The position numbers and the translations under genes are program-made. From Ruminococcus sp. JC304 (GTDB lineage Bacteria > Bacillota > Clostridia > Lachnospirales > Lachnospiraceae), in the NCBI GenBank assembly GCA_000285855.2, contig HE978651.1, positions 3,250,167 to 3,314,166 of the forward strand: a stretch of 64,000 nucleotides of DNA, written 5' to 3'. The notes under the pieces are model-generated. The model was not told the DNA's origin. It made no database searches and saw only the letters and a program-made list of their open reading frames with translations. Positions 43,347 through 52,341 of this stretch are shown here, one piece after another (within the stretch, counting starts at the first letter, position 1; every line of letters starts with the position of its first letter).

Positions 43347-44198
43347 ATGAAGAGTAAAGAAATTTCACATGAGATTATAGATGTACCTGTTGATACCAAT
43401 GTCAAATTCCGCACTTCCACTGATCCGGGAAGCTACATCCCCATGCACTGGCATCGTGCAGTTGAAATCATTTATATGCAGGAAGGTTCTCTGGGCGTAA
43501 CAGTAGAATCTGAAAGCTTCACTATCCAAAAAGGGGACTGCATTGTGATCAATGGAAATGTTCTGCATTCTACGAAATGCACTTCGCCAAACACAGCAAT
43601 CCTCCTTCAGATTCCTCTGGATTTTATGGAAAAATATATTCCTGATCTTGGACAGCTTATTTTTCTCTTTGATTTTCGTACAAAAGATCAGAGACAGCAG
43701 ACCAAACAGGCTATGTTTAAAACCATTCTGGAACAGCTTCAGATCATTAACAATGTGCGCCCGGATGGATATCTCCTCCGTTTCAACAGCCTGATCTTTG
43801 AACTTCTGTTCCAACTGTATCACAATTTTGCCGTCAAAATCCTACAAAGCAACACCAGTCAGAAAAAAAAGGATATAGCCCGTCTGGAACCTGTACTGGA
43901 CTATATTTCCGAACATTACAAAGCCCCCATCTCCCTGAATGAGATCGCAGAAGTCGCCTGTCTCCAGACAGGATACTTCTGCCGCTTCTTCAAGGAAAAA
44001 ATGGGAATTACATTTCTCGAATATCAGAATGAATACCGCCTTTCCTTTATTTATCGTGATCTGATCACAACCAGAGATCCCGTTCATGTCATTCTGGAGC
44101 GGCATGGCTTTACCAATTACAAACTATTCCGCAGGATGTTCCTTGATCACTTCGGAAACACTCCCACTCAAATAAGAAAACAGCGGGAAATATTGTAA
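43347..44198 (+). CDS. AraC-family transcriptional regulator
   Basis: A 283-residue protein. The N-terminal cupin sensor has PMHWHRAVEIIYMQEGSLG and IQKGDCIVINGNVLHS. Two C-terminal helix-turn-helix motifs are LNEIAEVACLQTGYFCRFFK and the second around VILERHGFTNYKLFRRMFLD. The ATG at 43347 has GGGAGAATG upstream. It is divergent from the GH43 xylosidase and 75 bp upstream of a DAACS symporter gene on the same strand. Its target could be either, and the effector is unknown. Confidence 0.86.
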   Translation: MKSKEISHEIIDVPVDTNVKFRTSTDPGSYIPMHWHRAVEIIYMQEGSLGVTVESESFTIQKGDCIVINGNVLHSTKCTSPNTAILLQIPLDFMEKYIPDLGQLIFLFDFRTKDQRQQTKQAMFKTILEQLQIINNVRPDGYLLRFNSLIFELLFQLYHNFAVKILQSNTSQKKKDIARLEPVLDYISEHYKAPISLNEIAEVACLQTGYFCRFFKEKMGITFLEYQNEYRLSFIYRDLITTRDPVHVILERHGFTNYKLFRRMFLDHFGNTPTQIRKQREIL

Positions 44199-44273
44199 TT
44201 CACACATTATTGTGGTAAAGTATTGTCGTGCTATTTTCCATATCAGGGAACGAAAATAAAGAGGAGGGAACTA

Positions 44274-45497
44274 ATGAAAAATTTCTATTCGTGGTATAAA
44301 AAACATATTACCGCAGCAATCTTTACCGGACTGATCCTGGGTATCATTACCGGTCTGTTTCTGGCAAACCGTTTCGAACCGGTTCTTACTGTCACAAGTC
44401 TTATCGGAAGCATTTACATGAATGCTCTGAACATGATGATCTTTCCACTGGTCTTCTGTTCCATTATCATGGGTATCTCCAGCATCGGTAATGCCCGTAC
44501 TACCGGTAAAATCACAGCCGGAGCCATGATCTTTTTCCTGTGCACCACAGCACTTGCCAGCCTGGCAGGACTGATCATCCCGCGGCTGATCCATCTCGGC
44601 GAAGGTGTTAAATTCGAGATGGCAACTTCCGACATCCAGGCAACTGAGATGACCAGCATTCTGGACACCATCAAAAACCTGATCCCATCCAATCCGGTTG
44701 CAGCTTTCGCAAACGGAAATATGCTTCAGGTACTTGTATTCGCAGTCATCGTAGGCTTCACACTTATCGCTATCGGCGAAAAGGGTACTGCACTTCTGAA
44801 AGTCATTGATTCCTGTAACGAAGTCTGTCTGAAAGTCATCAGCACAGTTATGTACTTCACACCTATCGGTGTATTCTGTACTATCGTTCCTGTTGTAGAA
44901 GCCAACGGTACAGAAACCATCATTTCACTGGCAACTCAGCTGATCATCCTGTATGTGGCATTCTTCGGATTTGCCCTGGTCATTTACGGCGGCTCCGTGA
45001 AATTCATCGGCAAAGAAAGCCCTGTGAAATTCTTCAAAGCAATGCTTCCTGCAGCTCTGAACGCATTCGGAACCTGCTCCAGTTCAGCAACCATTCCCAT
45101 CAGCAAACAGCGTATGGAAGATGAAATGGGCGTATCCAACAAAATCACAAGTATCGCCATTCCTCTTGGTGCTACTGTAAACATGGATGCCGTATCCATC
45201 CTGATGTCATTCATGATCATGTTCTTCGCTAATGCATGTGGAATTAATGTAAGCATTTCCATGATGATCGTAATCCTTCTGGCAAACGTACTCCTGTCAG
45301 TCGGAACCCCTGGAATCCCGGGCGGTGCCATCGCATCCTTCGCAGCCCTCGCAACTATGGCAGGCCTGCCGGCAGGTGTTATGGGTGTTTATATCAGTAT
45401 CAATACACTCTGCGATATGGGTGCTACCTGCGTTAACGTTATTGGCGATATGGCAGGCTGTGTAGTTCTGAAAGAGAAAATTAAGCTTGAGGATTAA
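44274..45497 (+). CDS. Dicarboxylate/amino acid:cation symporter (DAACS family)
   Basis: A 407-residue secondary transporter with about eight membrane segments and two re-entrant loops. The serine-rich HP1 motif is GTCSSSATIPISKQRMEDE near residue 270. The cation-binding motif is ATVNMDAVSILMSFMI, and HP2 is VGTPGIPGGAIASFAALAT. It imports acidic amino acids, dicarboxylates or serine/threonine (SstT-like) with Na+ or H+; the substrate cannot be fixed from these motifs. The ATG at 44274 has GAGGAGG 6 bases upstream; the upstream frame from 44223 has none. It is followed by a strong terminator. Codons are richer in C at third positions than in neighbouring genes, suggesting high expression. Confidence 0.9.
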   Translation: MKNFYSWYKKHITAAIFTGLILGIITGLFLANRFEPVLTVTSLIGSIYMNALNMMIFPLVFCSIIMGISSIGNARTTGKITAGAMIFFLCTTALASLAGLIIPRLIHLGEGVKFEMATSDIQATEMTSILDTIKNLIPSNPVAAFANGNMLQVLVFAVIVGFTLIAIGEKGTALLKVIDSCNEVCLKVISTVMYFTPIGVFCTIVPVVEANGTETIISLATQLIILYVAFFGFALVIYGGSVKFIGKESPVKFFKAMLPAALNAFGTCSSSATIPISKQRMEDEMGVSNKITSIAIPLGATVNMDAVSILMSFMIMFFANACGINVSISMMIVILLANVLLSVGTPGIPGGAIASFAALATMAGLPAGVMGVYISINTLCDMGATCVNVIGDMAGCVVLKEKIKLED

Positions 45498-45511
45498 TAC
45501 ATAAGGAATAC

Positions 45512-45565
45512 AAAAAAGTTGTTGTATCTTTTCATATTGGAAATGAAAAGTACAACAACTTTTTT
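45512..45565. terminator. Strong bidirectional terminator
   Basis: AAGTTGTTGTA-CTTTTCAT and ATGAAAAG-ACAACAACTT form a stem of about 19 pairs around a 7-base loop. It has A6 on the left and T6 on the right, and separates the convergent symporter and ABC permease genes. Confidence 0.92.
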
Positions 45566-45566
45566 A

Positions 45567-46400
45567 TCACCCTTTAACAGCTCCGCTCATTAAACCATTC
45601 TCTATTTTTTCCTGGAAGAAAATATACGCAATAATTACCGGAATGGTTGTAAGACAAATTCCTGCCATGCTGGAACTATAATCTGTACTGTATTCTCCAA
45701 AAAATGCAAGAAGTCCCATAGAAATAGTACCTTTATCTTTATCAGAAATAAAAATAAGAGGAAACAACAGGTTATTCCATACCTGTATAAAATTAAAAAT
45801 TGAAACACTTACAATTCCCGGAACTGACAGTGGCAAAATCATCTTAAAAAATACTTGATAAATATTTGCTCCATCAATTACCATCGCTTCTTCTAATTCT
45901 GTCGGAATTCCATTCATAAATCCAGTAAGAATCAAAATTGTCATTGGAAAACAAAACGCCGCATAAAGCAAAATCAATACCGGATAATTATTCATAATTC
46001 CAAGTTTTCCAAAAATATAAGACAACGGAATTAATACCGCCTGAATAGGAATCATCATTCCTGAAATAAACAGTAAATATATTTTTGATTTTCCGCGAAA
46101 CTTAAATTTTGCCAGAACATACGATGCCATTGCTCCAAAAAGACCTGATATCGCAAGAGTTCCAACTGCAAGAATAATTGTATTCAAAAAATATCTTCCT
46201 ATATTTCCCACATTCCATGCAGTTAAATAATTTTCTATCCGTAATTTCTTAGGTAAAGCAGTAAATGATGAAAATATTTCCAAATTTCCTTTAAAAGAAC
46301 AGAAGATTGAAAATACCATCGGATAAATATTGATCAAAGCAACTATAATAAATATCAGAAATCCTATATAATACCCTGCGGAATGTTTTTTTGTTTTCAT
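45567..46400 (-). CDS. Sugar ABC transporter permease, MalG type
   Basis: A 277-residue permease with six membrane segments. The EAA loop is seen as ELEEAMVIDGANIYQVFFKMILPLSVPG (in EEAMVIDGANIYQVF), and the end SGAVKG is typical of MalG/LacG-type proteins. Its ATG is 12 bases from the MalF-type gene. It forms the membrane pore of a CUT1 carbohydrate importer with that protein. No dedicated ATPase is encoded here, so it probably shares a multi-operon ATPase (MsmX/MsiK type) encoded elsewhere. Confidence 0.92.
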   Translation of the reverse strand: MKTKKHSAGYYIGFLIFIIVALINIYPMVFSIFCSFKGNLEIFSSFTALPKKLRIENYLTAWNVGNIGRYFLNTIILAVGTLAISGLFGAMASYVLAKFKFRGKSKIYLLFISGMMIPIQAVLIPLSYIFGKLGIMNNYPVLILLYAAFCFPMTILILTGFMNGIPTELEEAMVIDGANIYQVFFKMILPLSVPGIVSVSIFNFIQVWNNLLFPLIFISDKDKGTISMGLLAFFGEYSTDYSSSMAGICLTTIPVIIAYIFFQEKIENGLMSGAVKG

Positions 46401-46412
46401 GATCTATCCCCC

Positions 46413-47309
46413 CTAATATTCTATGGATTCTTTCTGATTCATAAGTTTCAAACTAAAAATAGAAACAGCAGCACTTAATACAAAGATGACCGTAGCAATC
46501 GCACTTCCAGTTCCATAATGACCATATCTATAAGCTTCATTATACATTAAAAGTGCTGGTACAATAGTACAGTTACTGGTTCCTCCTGTAGGTGTCAGAA
46601 TGTATACAGTATCAAAAATCTTTAATACTCCAGTGATCACCATGATCGTAGACATTTTTAATGGTTCCCAAAGCATTGGAATATAAAGATTCCAAATCTT
46701 TTTCCAGCCAGTTGCTCCATCTAATTCTCCTGCTTCCAAAACAGAATCCGGTATAGAAGTAAGACCAGCCAAACAAATGATCATATAATATCCTACACTG
46801 GTCCATGTACTGACAACAATCAGACATATCAAAGAAGTTTTAGGATTAACCAGCCACTGCTGAATATAATTTCCAAGTCCAATTTTAATAAGAAGACTAT
46901 TCAGAATTCCCTTGTCAGTAGGAAAATAAATAAAATTCCATAACAATGCTACTGCTGTCACTGATAAAATCATAGGAATAAAAAATGCAGCTTTAAAAAA
47001 TCTCTGTCCTTTTTTGAAATGATGGATCAGTAATCCAAGTCCAAATCCAATAGGAACCTGCAAAATAACACTTACAACAACGTAAATAAGAACATTCTGC
47101 AACGACTTAAGAAAAACTGCATTATGGAACAGATTACTATAATTCTTAAATCCTACAAATTTAAGCGGCACCGCCTGAAGCCCAGGCCAGTCATTAAATG
47201 AAAAATAGACAGACATAACTACAGGTATCAATTCAAAACAAAGATAGATCAATACTGCAGGTATCAAAAATACCGCAATAACTTTCTTATTTTTCCTTAT
47301 TTTTTCCAA
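46413..47309 (-). CDS. Sugar ABC transporter permease, MalF type
   Basis: A 298-residue permease with about six membrane segments, starting with the usual MEKIRKNKKVIAVFLIPAVL. The EAA loop is VLEAGELDGATGWKKIWNLYIP (in EAGELDGATGWKKIW). Translation appears to start at a TTG (47309) with GGAGGGG at good distance. It lies between the substrate-binding protein and MalG-type genes. An 11-bp-stem hairpin in the 75-bp gap upstream may lower its expression relative to the binding protein. Confidence 0.92.
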   Translation of the reverse strand: MEKIRKNKKVIAVFLIPAVLIYLCFELIPVVMSVYFSFNDWPGLQAVPLKFVGFKNYSNLFHNAVFLKSLQNVLIYVVVSVILQVPIGFGLGLLIHHFKKGQRFFKAAFFIPMILSVTAVALLWNFIYFPTDKGILNSLLIKIGLGNYIQQWLVNPKTSLICLIVVSTWTSVGYYMIICLAGLTSIPDSVLEAGELDGATGWKKIWNLYIPMLWEPLKMSTIMVITGVLKIFDTVYILTPTGGTSNCTIVPALLMYNEAYRYGHYGTGSAIATVIFVLSAAVSIFSLKLMNQKESIEY

Positions 47310-47343
47310 AATAACCCCTCCTCTTTTCTATTTTTGAGTAAAC

Positions 47344-47374
47344 AAAAGGAAGGGTGCTCTCCCCCCTTCCTTTT
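47344..47374 (-). terminator. Intra-operon hairpin between binding protein and permease genes
   Basis: AAAAGGAAGGG (47344-47354) and CCCTTCCTTTT (47364-47374) form a perfect 11-bp stem. It is placed directly after the binding-protein stop, where it could stabilise the upstream mRNA or act as a partial terminator. Confidence 0.6.
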
Positions 47375-47384
47375 GCTTTATCTG

Positions 47385-48692
47385 TCAGCTCTGTGGACGG
47401 TTTGCATCAACATCTGCCTGAATAGTCTGTGCTGTATTCTCAGCGGAATCAGACAGCATCATGTTCAAAATTCCATTTCTTGAAGTATCTACTAATGTAG
47501 AGCAGGTATCATAGTCAAAATATTCTCCTACAGAATCTGTAATAGTACCTGTATATTCAACCATATCTTTGAAAATCTGCGGTGCGTCTTCCGGTGCATC
47601 AATATCTTTATATGGAGCAACTCTCATCGCTGCATTCATACGTTCCTGAATAGACTCTTTAGATGTCATATATTTCACCAGTTTTAGAGTTGCCTCTTTT
47701 TCCTCATCACTCATAGTTCCTGAAAGCATCCATCCGGAAGTATATACTACATGTGTATCTTTATACTCTGGTTTATCTTCAAAGTATGGGAATGCAAAGA
47801 ATGAAATATCATCCAAAATTTCTGATTCAGAATTAAACATTTCAGGAATGATAGGGCTGCTGTGAGAAATCATTGCTACTTCTCCGGTGAGGAACTGATT
47901 CATCTGAGTATTATAATCCATTCCTTCAAATCCCTCTGCAAAAGCACCTTTATCTTTTAAATCTTTTGTAATCTGCAGGCATTCTACTACATCATCATCC
48001 GTCCATTTTTTCTCGCCAGTACCCAATTTTATAATGCCATCTCTTCCGATTCTTTTAGCAAGAATATTATTAAAGATATGTCCCATAACCCAGGTATTCT
48101 TTCCGCCTACTCCAAACGGAGTAATTCCGGCAGCAACCAGCTTATCAATATCCTCATACAGTTCATCCATTGTTTCTGGAGTTTTCTCAATACCGGCTTT
48201 TTCAAATAAAGCCTTATTGTAGAAAATAGCATCCACATTCAGTTCATTTGGCAATGCATAGATTCCATCCACTCCATAAGCACTCAGATCATATGTATCT
48301 AATGCTCCATCCAGGAACGTGTTCTTCCATTCTTCATCTTCGTTAAGTGAATCTGTCAGATCCAACAGAACTCCATTCTGTGCCCATTCTTTCAGGCCGG
48401 CAATTGCCGGATAATAAAAGATATTTGGTGTTTCTCCTGTAGATAATGCAACTTTCAGTTTATTGTTATAAGCAGATTCCTCATAAACAGAATCGTTCTG
48501 AACTTCAATATCAGGATTTTCTTCCATAAATGCTGCAATCTGGTCTTCATAAACCTTTGCCATAGGTGTATCACCACTGTCACGGCTCATAAATGTAATC
48601 TTAACTTTATCTGCTGCAAATACCGGTGTAATAGATGATAATGCCATTGCTGCCGCTAATACAGCCCCTAAAACTTTTTTCCCTGTCTTCAT
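47385..48692 (-). CDS. Extracellular sugar-binding protein of ABC importer
   Basis: A 435-residue solute-binding protein of the CUT1 cluster. The signal peptide MKTGKKVLGAVLAAAMALSS is followed by a cleavage site near VFAADK, without a lipobox cysteine. Mature features are KITFMSRDSGDTP, GETPNIFYYPAIAGL and NELNVDAIFYNKALFEKAGI, typical of oligosaccharide-binding proteins. The ATG at 48692 has GAGGAGG; the longer frame overlapping the upstream gene is rejected. It lies 23 bp after the GHL6-like hydrolase gene. The substrate is probably an oligosaccharide that this hydrolase cuts. Confidence 0.9.
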   Translation of the reverse strand: MKTGKKVLGAVLAAAMALSSITPVFAADKVKITFMSRDSGDTPMAKVYEDQIAAFMEENPDIEVQNDSVYEESAYNNKLKVALSTGETPNIFYYPAIAGLKEWAQNGVLLDLTDSLNEDEEWKNTFLDGALDTYDLSAYGVDGIYALPNELNVDAIFYNKALFEKAGIEKTPETMDELYEDIDKLVAAGITPFGVGGKNTWVMGHIFNNILAKRIGRDGIIKLGTGEKKWTDDDVVECLQITKDLKDKGAFAEGFEGMDYNTQMNQFLTGEVAMISHSSPIIPEMFNSESEILDDISFFAFPYFEDKPEYKDTHVVYTSGWMLSGTMSDEEKEATLKLVKYMTSKESIQERMNAAMRVAPYKDIDAPEDAPQIFKDMVEYTGTITDSVGEYFDYDTCSTLVDTSRNGILNMMLSDSAENTAQTIQADVDANRPQS

Positions 48693-48715
48693 ATAAAAAC
48701 CTCCTCTTTTCCTTA

Positions 48716-50725
48716 CTAATTTTTGTAACAAACAGCAGTCATCTGATGTCCCTTAATCTCTTTTAGAGTAAATTCAAGTTTTTTTCCATCCTGTACAAAT
48801 GGAACTTCCTGTTTATCGGGTATTGTATAAATTTTCTCTACTTCACGTTCTTCTGTCATAGTAATCTTAAGATTATATAAAGGAATAATATCATCAACAA
48901 TCTCAAGATTTTTACATTTCTTCACCGGCACATAATGAAGTACATGTACAATTCTTCTGTTCTCTTGTTCCTGATCTAACACTGTAACTTGTGTTGTTGA
49001 TGGTCCATTATGCTGAATCAGCGGATTCGGAAGCATTCTGTCTAATTCATTTCTCAGGATCTTTTTATACCATGCAGGTGCCCAGTTCTGATATGTTGTA
49101 AAAATCGGATGAATAAAATACGCTGTATTTTCTGTTTCCACAATACCAGGATATACTTCTTTTCTTCCTGATGGAGAATGAAGATGAGAACAAAAATGTT
49201 CATATGTACGATTAAATACCGGCGGGATTACTTTCTGGACAAACTGAGCCTCATCTGTCGCTTCTACAAGTGTTCCTTTGTCATACATTACATGTTCTGC
49301 ATCTGCAAGACCCTTTGCCAGATGTTCTTTCGGCCATATAAAATCCGGACTATATGGTGCATCTCCAAGATATTTTACTGCCAGTTCTGAGATCATAAAT
49401 TTCTGGTGATCTTTGTCAAGACCAGACTGATAACTTGCCAGTAATTTGCCTCCTGCATTTATATAAGCACTCAGTTTCCGGCCTAATATTTCATCTACAG
49501 GAATTACATCCGGTAAAATTAACAACCTGTATTTTCCAAAATCAGAAGTACTGTCAATAAAATCAAACTGATATCCATATTCCATCAGAAGTCTTGCCAC
49601 ACCTTCAGATGCACCTGGAATCTGTCCTGCTACGCCTGTAGCATAAAATTCTTCTGCTGTAAAAACACCAATTTCAGATACTGGTTTTGCATTCTCACAC
49701 CAGGGTTCTTTTTCTTCTACAGATTTATAAACCCTTCCGATCTGCTGATACATATCCTTATTCAATTTTCCCCAGTAATCCATCTGGTCACCAATCGTAC
49801 ATTTGCATCCATGGGAAAGCATGGAAAATACTTCATATTCCATAGCTGCCTCATTACGAAATGCATGAAAATCGCCCCATTCTGTGTGGAATCTGCTTGT
49901 CAGTCCAAGACACTCTTTTCCAAAATTCCTCATATATTTAGCAGAAACAGGAAAATCAAGATATCCCCATTCTACTCCCGGAAGAGATTCAAAAGAAAAA
50001 TACGAATAATCCTTTATCACTGGTTTATCGAGATATCCAACATGTCCTTTGTTATAGCAGACATGAAAATCTGGATTATATTTTTTTGCAAATGCGGTCA
50101 GATCTTCGACCATATCATAATAAGTCCACCTTGCAAATTCCTGACGGTCTTCCTTTTTTGCAGGATTCAGACCTTTTTCCCGCATAAGTTTCTGGCAGGA
50201 TGGACAGCAGCATTCATTCATAAAAGCTGCATCATACCATACTCCATCTCCCGGAATCGTTTCCAGAACTTCTCCGAACTGCTTTTTCAGGAAATCACGA
50301 TACGGTGTATTTACACAAAGGTTTTTATAAAAACCAGCCTCAAAATACCCCTTTCCCTTATAGTCCTGAAGTGCTCCGTTTTCATCAATACAGATCCATT
50401 CCGGATGCATATCTGCGATTCTCTTGTTCCAGCGAATGGTTGTATAAAGGTTTACCTGTATTCCACGTTTTCTGCAGGCTTCAGCCTGTTCTCTCAACAA
50501 ATCTCTGTGTGCCAGATGAGGATGGACCATTTCCGGAAACATTTTGGAATCATAATATAAATTTCCGTGATGTCCACAAGAAAACAAAGTAATAGAATTC
50601 ACGTGCGCATCCGCAAGAGTCTGGGCAAACTCTTCCGCATCAAATTCTGAGCAGACCCCCTCAATGGCTTCACTGGTGTGAAAATCCAGATGAATTTGTC
50701 GAAATGGAATTTCCTTTTCAGCCAT
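48716..50725 (-). CDS. GHL6-like putative glycoside hydrolase
   Basis: A 669-residue protein. Residues 1-340 resemble the hypothetical glycosyl hydrolase family GHL6, a TIM barrel related to GH29/GH42-type enzymes. It opens with FRQIHLDFHTSEAIEGV, then NSITLFSCGHHGNLYY, LLREQAEACRKRGIQVNLY and the Cys-rich MNECCCPSCQKLM. Candidate acidic residues are in DGVWYDAAFMNE and FHTEWGDFHAFRNEAAMEYE. Residues about 350-560 look like the beta-galactosidase trimerisation fold, followed by a small beta domain. No signal peptide is seen. It is the first gene of the ABC importer operon and follows the YesM/YesN pair. The activity cannot be assigned; hydrolysis of the imported sugar is the likely role. Confidence 0.7.
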   Translation of the reverse strand: MAEKEIPFRQIHLDFHTSEAIEGVCSEFDAEEFAQTLADAHVNSITLFSCGHHGNLYYDSKMFPEMVHPHLAHRDLLREQAEACRKRGIQVNLYTTIRWNKRIADMHPEWICIDENGALQDYKGKGYFEAGFYKNLCVNTPYRDFLKKQFGEVLETIPGDGVWYDAAFMNECCCPSCQKLMREKGLNPAKKEDRQEFARWTYYDMVEDLTAFAKKYNPDFHVCYNKGHVGYLDKPVIKDYSYFSFESLPGVEWGYLDFPVSAKYMRNFGKECLGLTSRFHTEWGDFHAFRNEAAMEYEVFSMLSHGCKCTIGDQMDYWGKLNKDMYQQIGRVYKSVEEKEPWCENAKPVSEIGVFTAEEFYATGVAGQIPGASEGVARLLMEYGYQFDFIDSTSDFGKYRLLILPDVIPVDEILGRKLSAYINAGGKLLASYQSGLDKDHQKFMISELAVKYLGDAPYSPDFIWPKEHLAKGLADAEHVMYDKGTLVEATDEAQFVQKVIPPVFNRTYEHFCSHLHSPSGRKEVYPGIVETENTAYFIHPIFTTYQNWAPAWYKKILRNELDRMLPNPLIQHNGPSTTQVTVLDQEQENRRIVHVLHYVPVKKCKNLEIVDDIIPLYNLKITMTEEREVEKIYTIPDKQEVPFVQDGKKLEFTLKEIKGHQMTAVCYKN

Positions 50726-50823
50726 TTCCTTTTACCTCCTGTCTTTTGATGAGACAAGATTACCATTTTTGTGCTATTACGTGAATGTAGATTCTTTGGA
50801 CGTCTGGGAAATATTTTGGATAA

Positions 50824-52341
50824 TTACATTTTTCTCTCTTCCTGGTACTTAGACGGAGAAATACCATAATACTTTTTAAAATTCTTGCTAAAATAATAAA
50901 CGTCACTGTATCCTATTGACTCTGCAATTTCTATAAGTGTTTTATCCGGATACTCTGTAAGATATTTCTTTGCCTGTTCCAGACGTGTCTGAGTCAAATA
51001 CTTACTTAATGAACATCCTTTTTCTTTTTTAAATATATTACTTAGATAACTCGCATTCACCCCAATTGTATCTGCTACCAGATTCAAGCTCATATCAATC
51101 CTACTATAATTACTATCAATAAAATCTACTGCATCATTTACTTTTTTCTTTGTTGCAGGAAGTTTATTTTCTGCTGCACATATGCGGCATTTTTCCAATA
51201 TACACATTAATACACTTCTAATTTCTTCAATTCCACCATTATTCTGCAATCCTGTTAATTGTCTCTGTTCTTTTTCCACAACTAAAGAAAAATCAACTCC
51301 CAGTTCAGACATATACAGACAAATATGGATCAGAATATCCGTAGATATATATACTGCTGTGTCAGAAAGGACATTCTGTTCTTCCATTTGAATAAACATT
51401 TCACCTATCTCTTTTGTAAGCATTTCATATTCATTTTTTCTGATATAATACAAAAATACTTCCGAATCATATAACGATGATCGTATAAATTGAAACATAT
51501 CTACTGGCTCGTAAATCAGAATTTTCTGTTCTGTTTTTCCTTTTCTGGCTGCAGAATATGCCTCCTGATAGGCCGCTTTCAATTCTCTGATGTCTGAAAA
51601 TACCCTGCTGATTCCTCCATTCCAGTTCCTTTTACTATTCATAATTTCCTGCATATAAGTACAGAGAAGCTGAATCTGATATTCCATATTCTCTTCTCCA
51701 AATAGAATAAAAGCATATCCTTGGTTCATAGAAATCATTTCATATACCGGAAAATAATCCTGGATTATTTCTTCCATTTCTTCTGCCATTTTGTTATTCT
51801 GTTGTTTATTTTCAGGTCTAATCAAAGCCACTGATAATGGTTTATCAAACGGAATCTTCATTTCCTCCCATTTACTCTGCTGATTTTCAGAAGGTACCAT
51901 ACCTGAAAGCTGTTCTAAAAGAAACTGATCCTTTTGCATTTTCTTTACAGAAGATTTCTGTCTATAAATATGTTCCAGTTTTTCTTTACACTTCTGAAGC
52001 TCTTTTGTTAATTCTTCAGGGTCCAACGGTTTCAGCACAAAACTGACTGCTCCAAAAGAAAGTGCCTCCCTTGCATATTCAAATTCACCATAAGCGGTCA
52101 ATATAATTACTTGTATTTCTGGAAAAATAACCTTTACTTTTTTAGATACTTCAATTCCATTCATATATGGAATATTAATATCCATAATTAAAATATCCGG
52201 CTTTTCTTCCAAAATTTTCTTTAATGCTTCTTCTCCGTCTTCTGCTTCTCCGCATATTTCCATACCCAGACTATTCCAGTCAACTGTTTTTTTCACTAAC
52301 GCTCTCTGCAAAAATTCATCATCTACAAGGAATACCCTCAT
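50824..52341 (-). CDS. Response regulator with AraC-type DNA-binding domain (YesN-like)
   Basis: A 505-residue regulator. The N-terminal receiver domain (residues 1-120) has acidic DDE at 7-9, the phospho-acceptor Asp54 in ILIMDINIPYMNG and Lys in FVLKPLDPEE. A long middle region precedes the C-terminal AraC domain (about 400-503), which has LVADTIGVNASYLSNIFKKE and IEIAESIGYSDVYYFSKNFK. Its ATG overlaps the sensor kinase stop by 4 bases (ATGA). It should activate the adjacent hydrolase/ABC operon when the kinase senses an extracellular sugar. Confidence 0.93.
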   Translation of the reverse strand: MRVFLVDDEFLQRALVKKTVDWNSLGMEICGEAEDGEEALKKILEEKPDILIMDINIPYMNGIEVSKKVKVIFPEIQVIILTAYGEFEYAREALSFGAVSFVLKPLDPEELTKELQKCKEKLEHIYRQKSSVKKMQKDQFLLEQLSGMVPSENQQSKWEEMKIPFDKPLSVALIRPENKQQNNKMAEEMEEIIQDYFPVYEMISMNQGYAFILFGEENMEYQIQLLCTYMQEIMNSKRNWNGGISRVFSDIRELKAAYQEAYSAARKGKTEQKILIYEPVDMFQFIRSSLYDSEVFLYYIRKNEYEMLTKEIGEMFIQMEEQNVLSDTAVYISTDILIHICLYMSELGVDFSLVVEKEQRQLTGLQNNGGIEEIRSVLMCILEKCRICAAENKLPATKKKVNDAVDFIDSNYSRIDMSLNLVADTIGVNASYLSNIFKKEKGCSLSKYLTQTRLEQAKKYLTEYPDKTLIEIAESIGYSDVYYFSKNFKKYYGISPSKYQEERKM

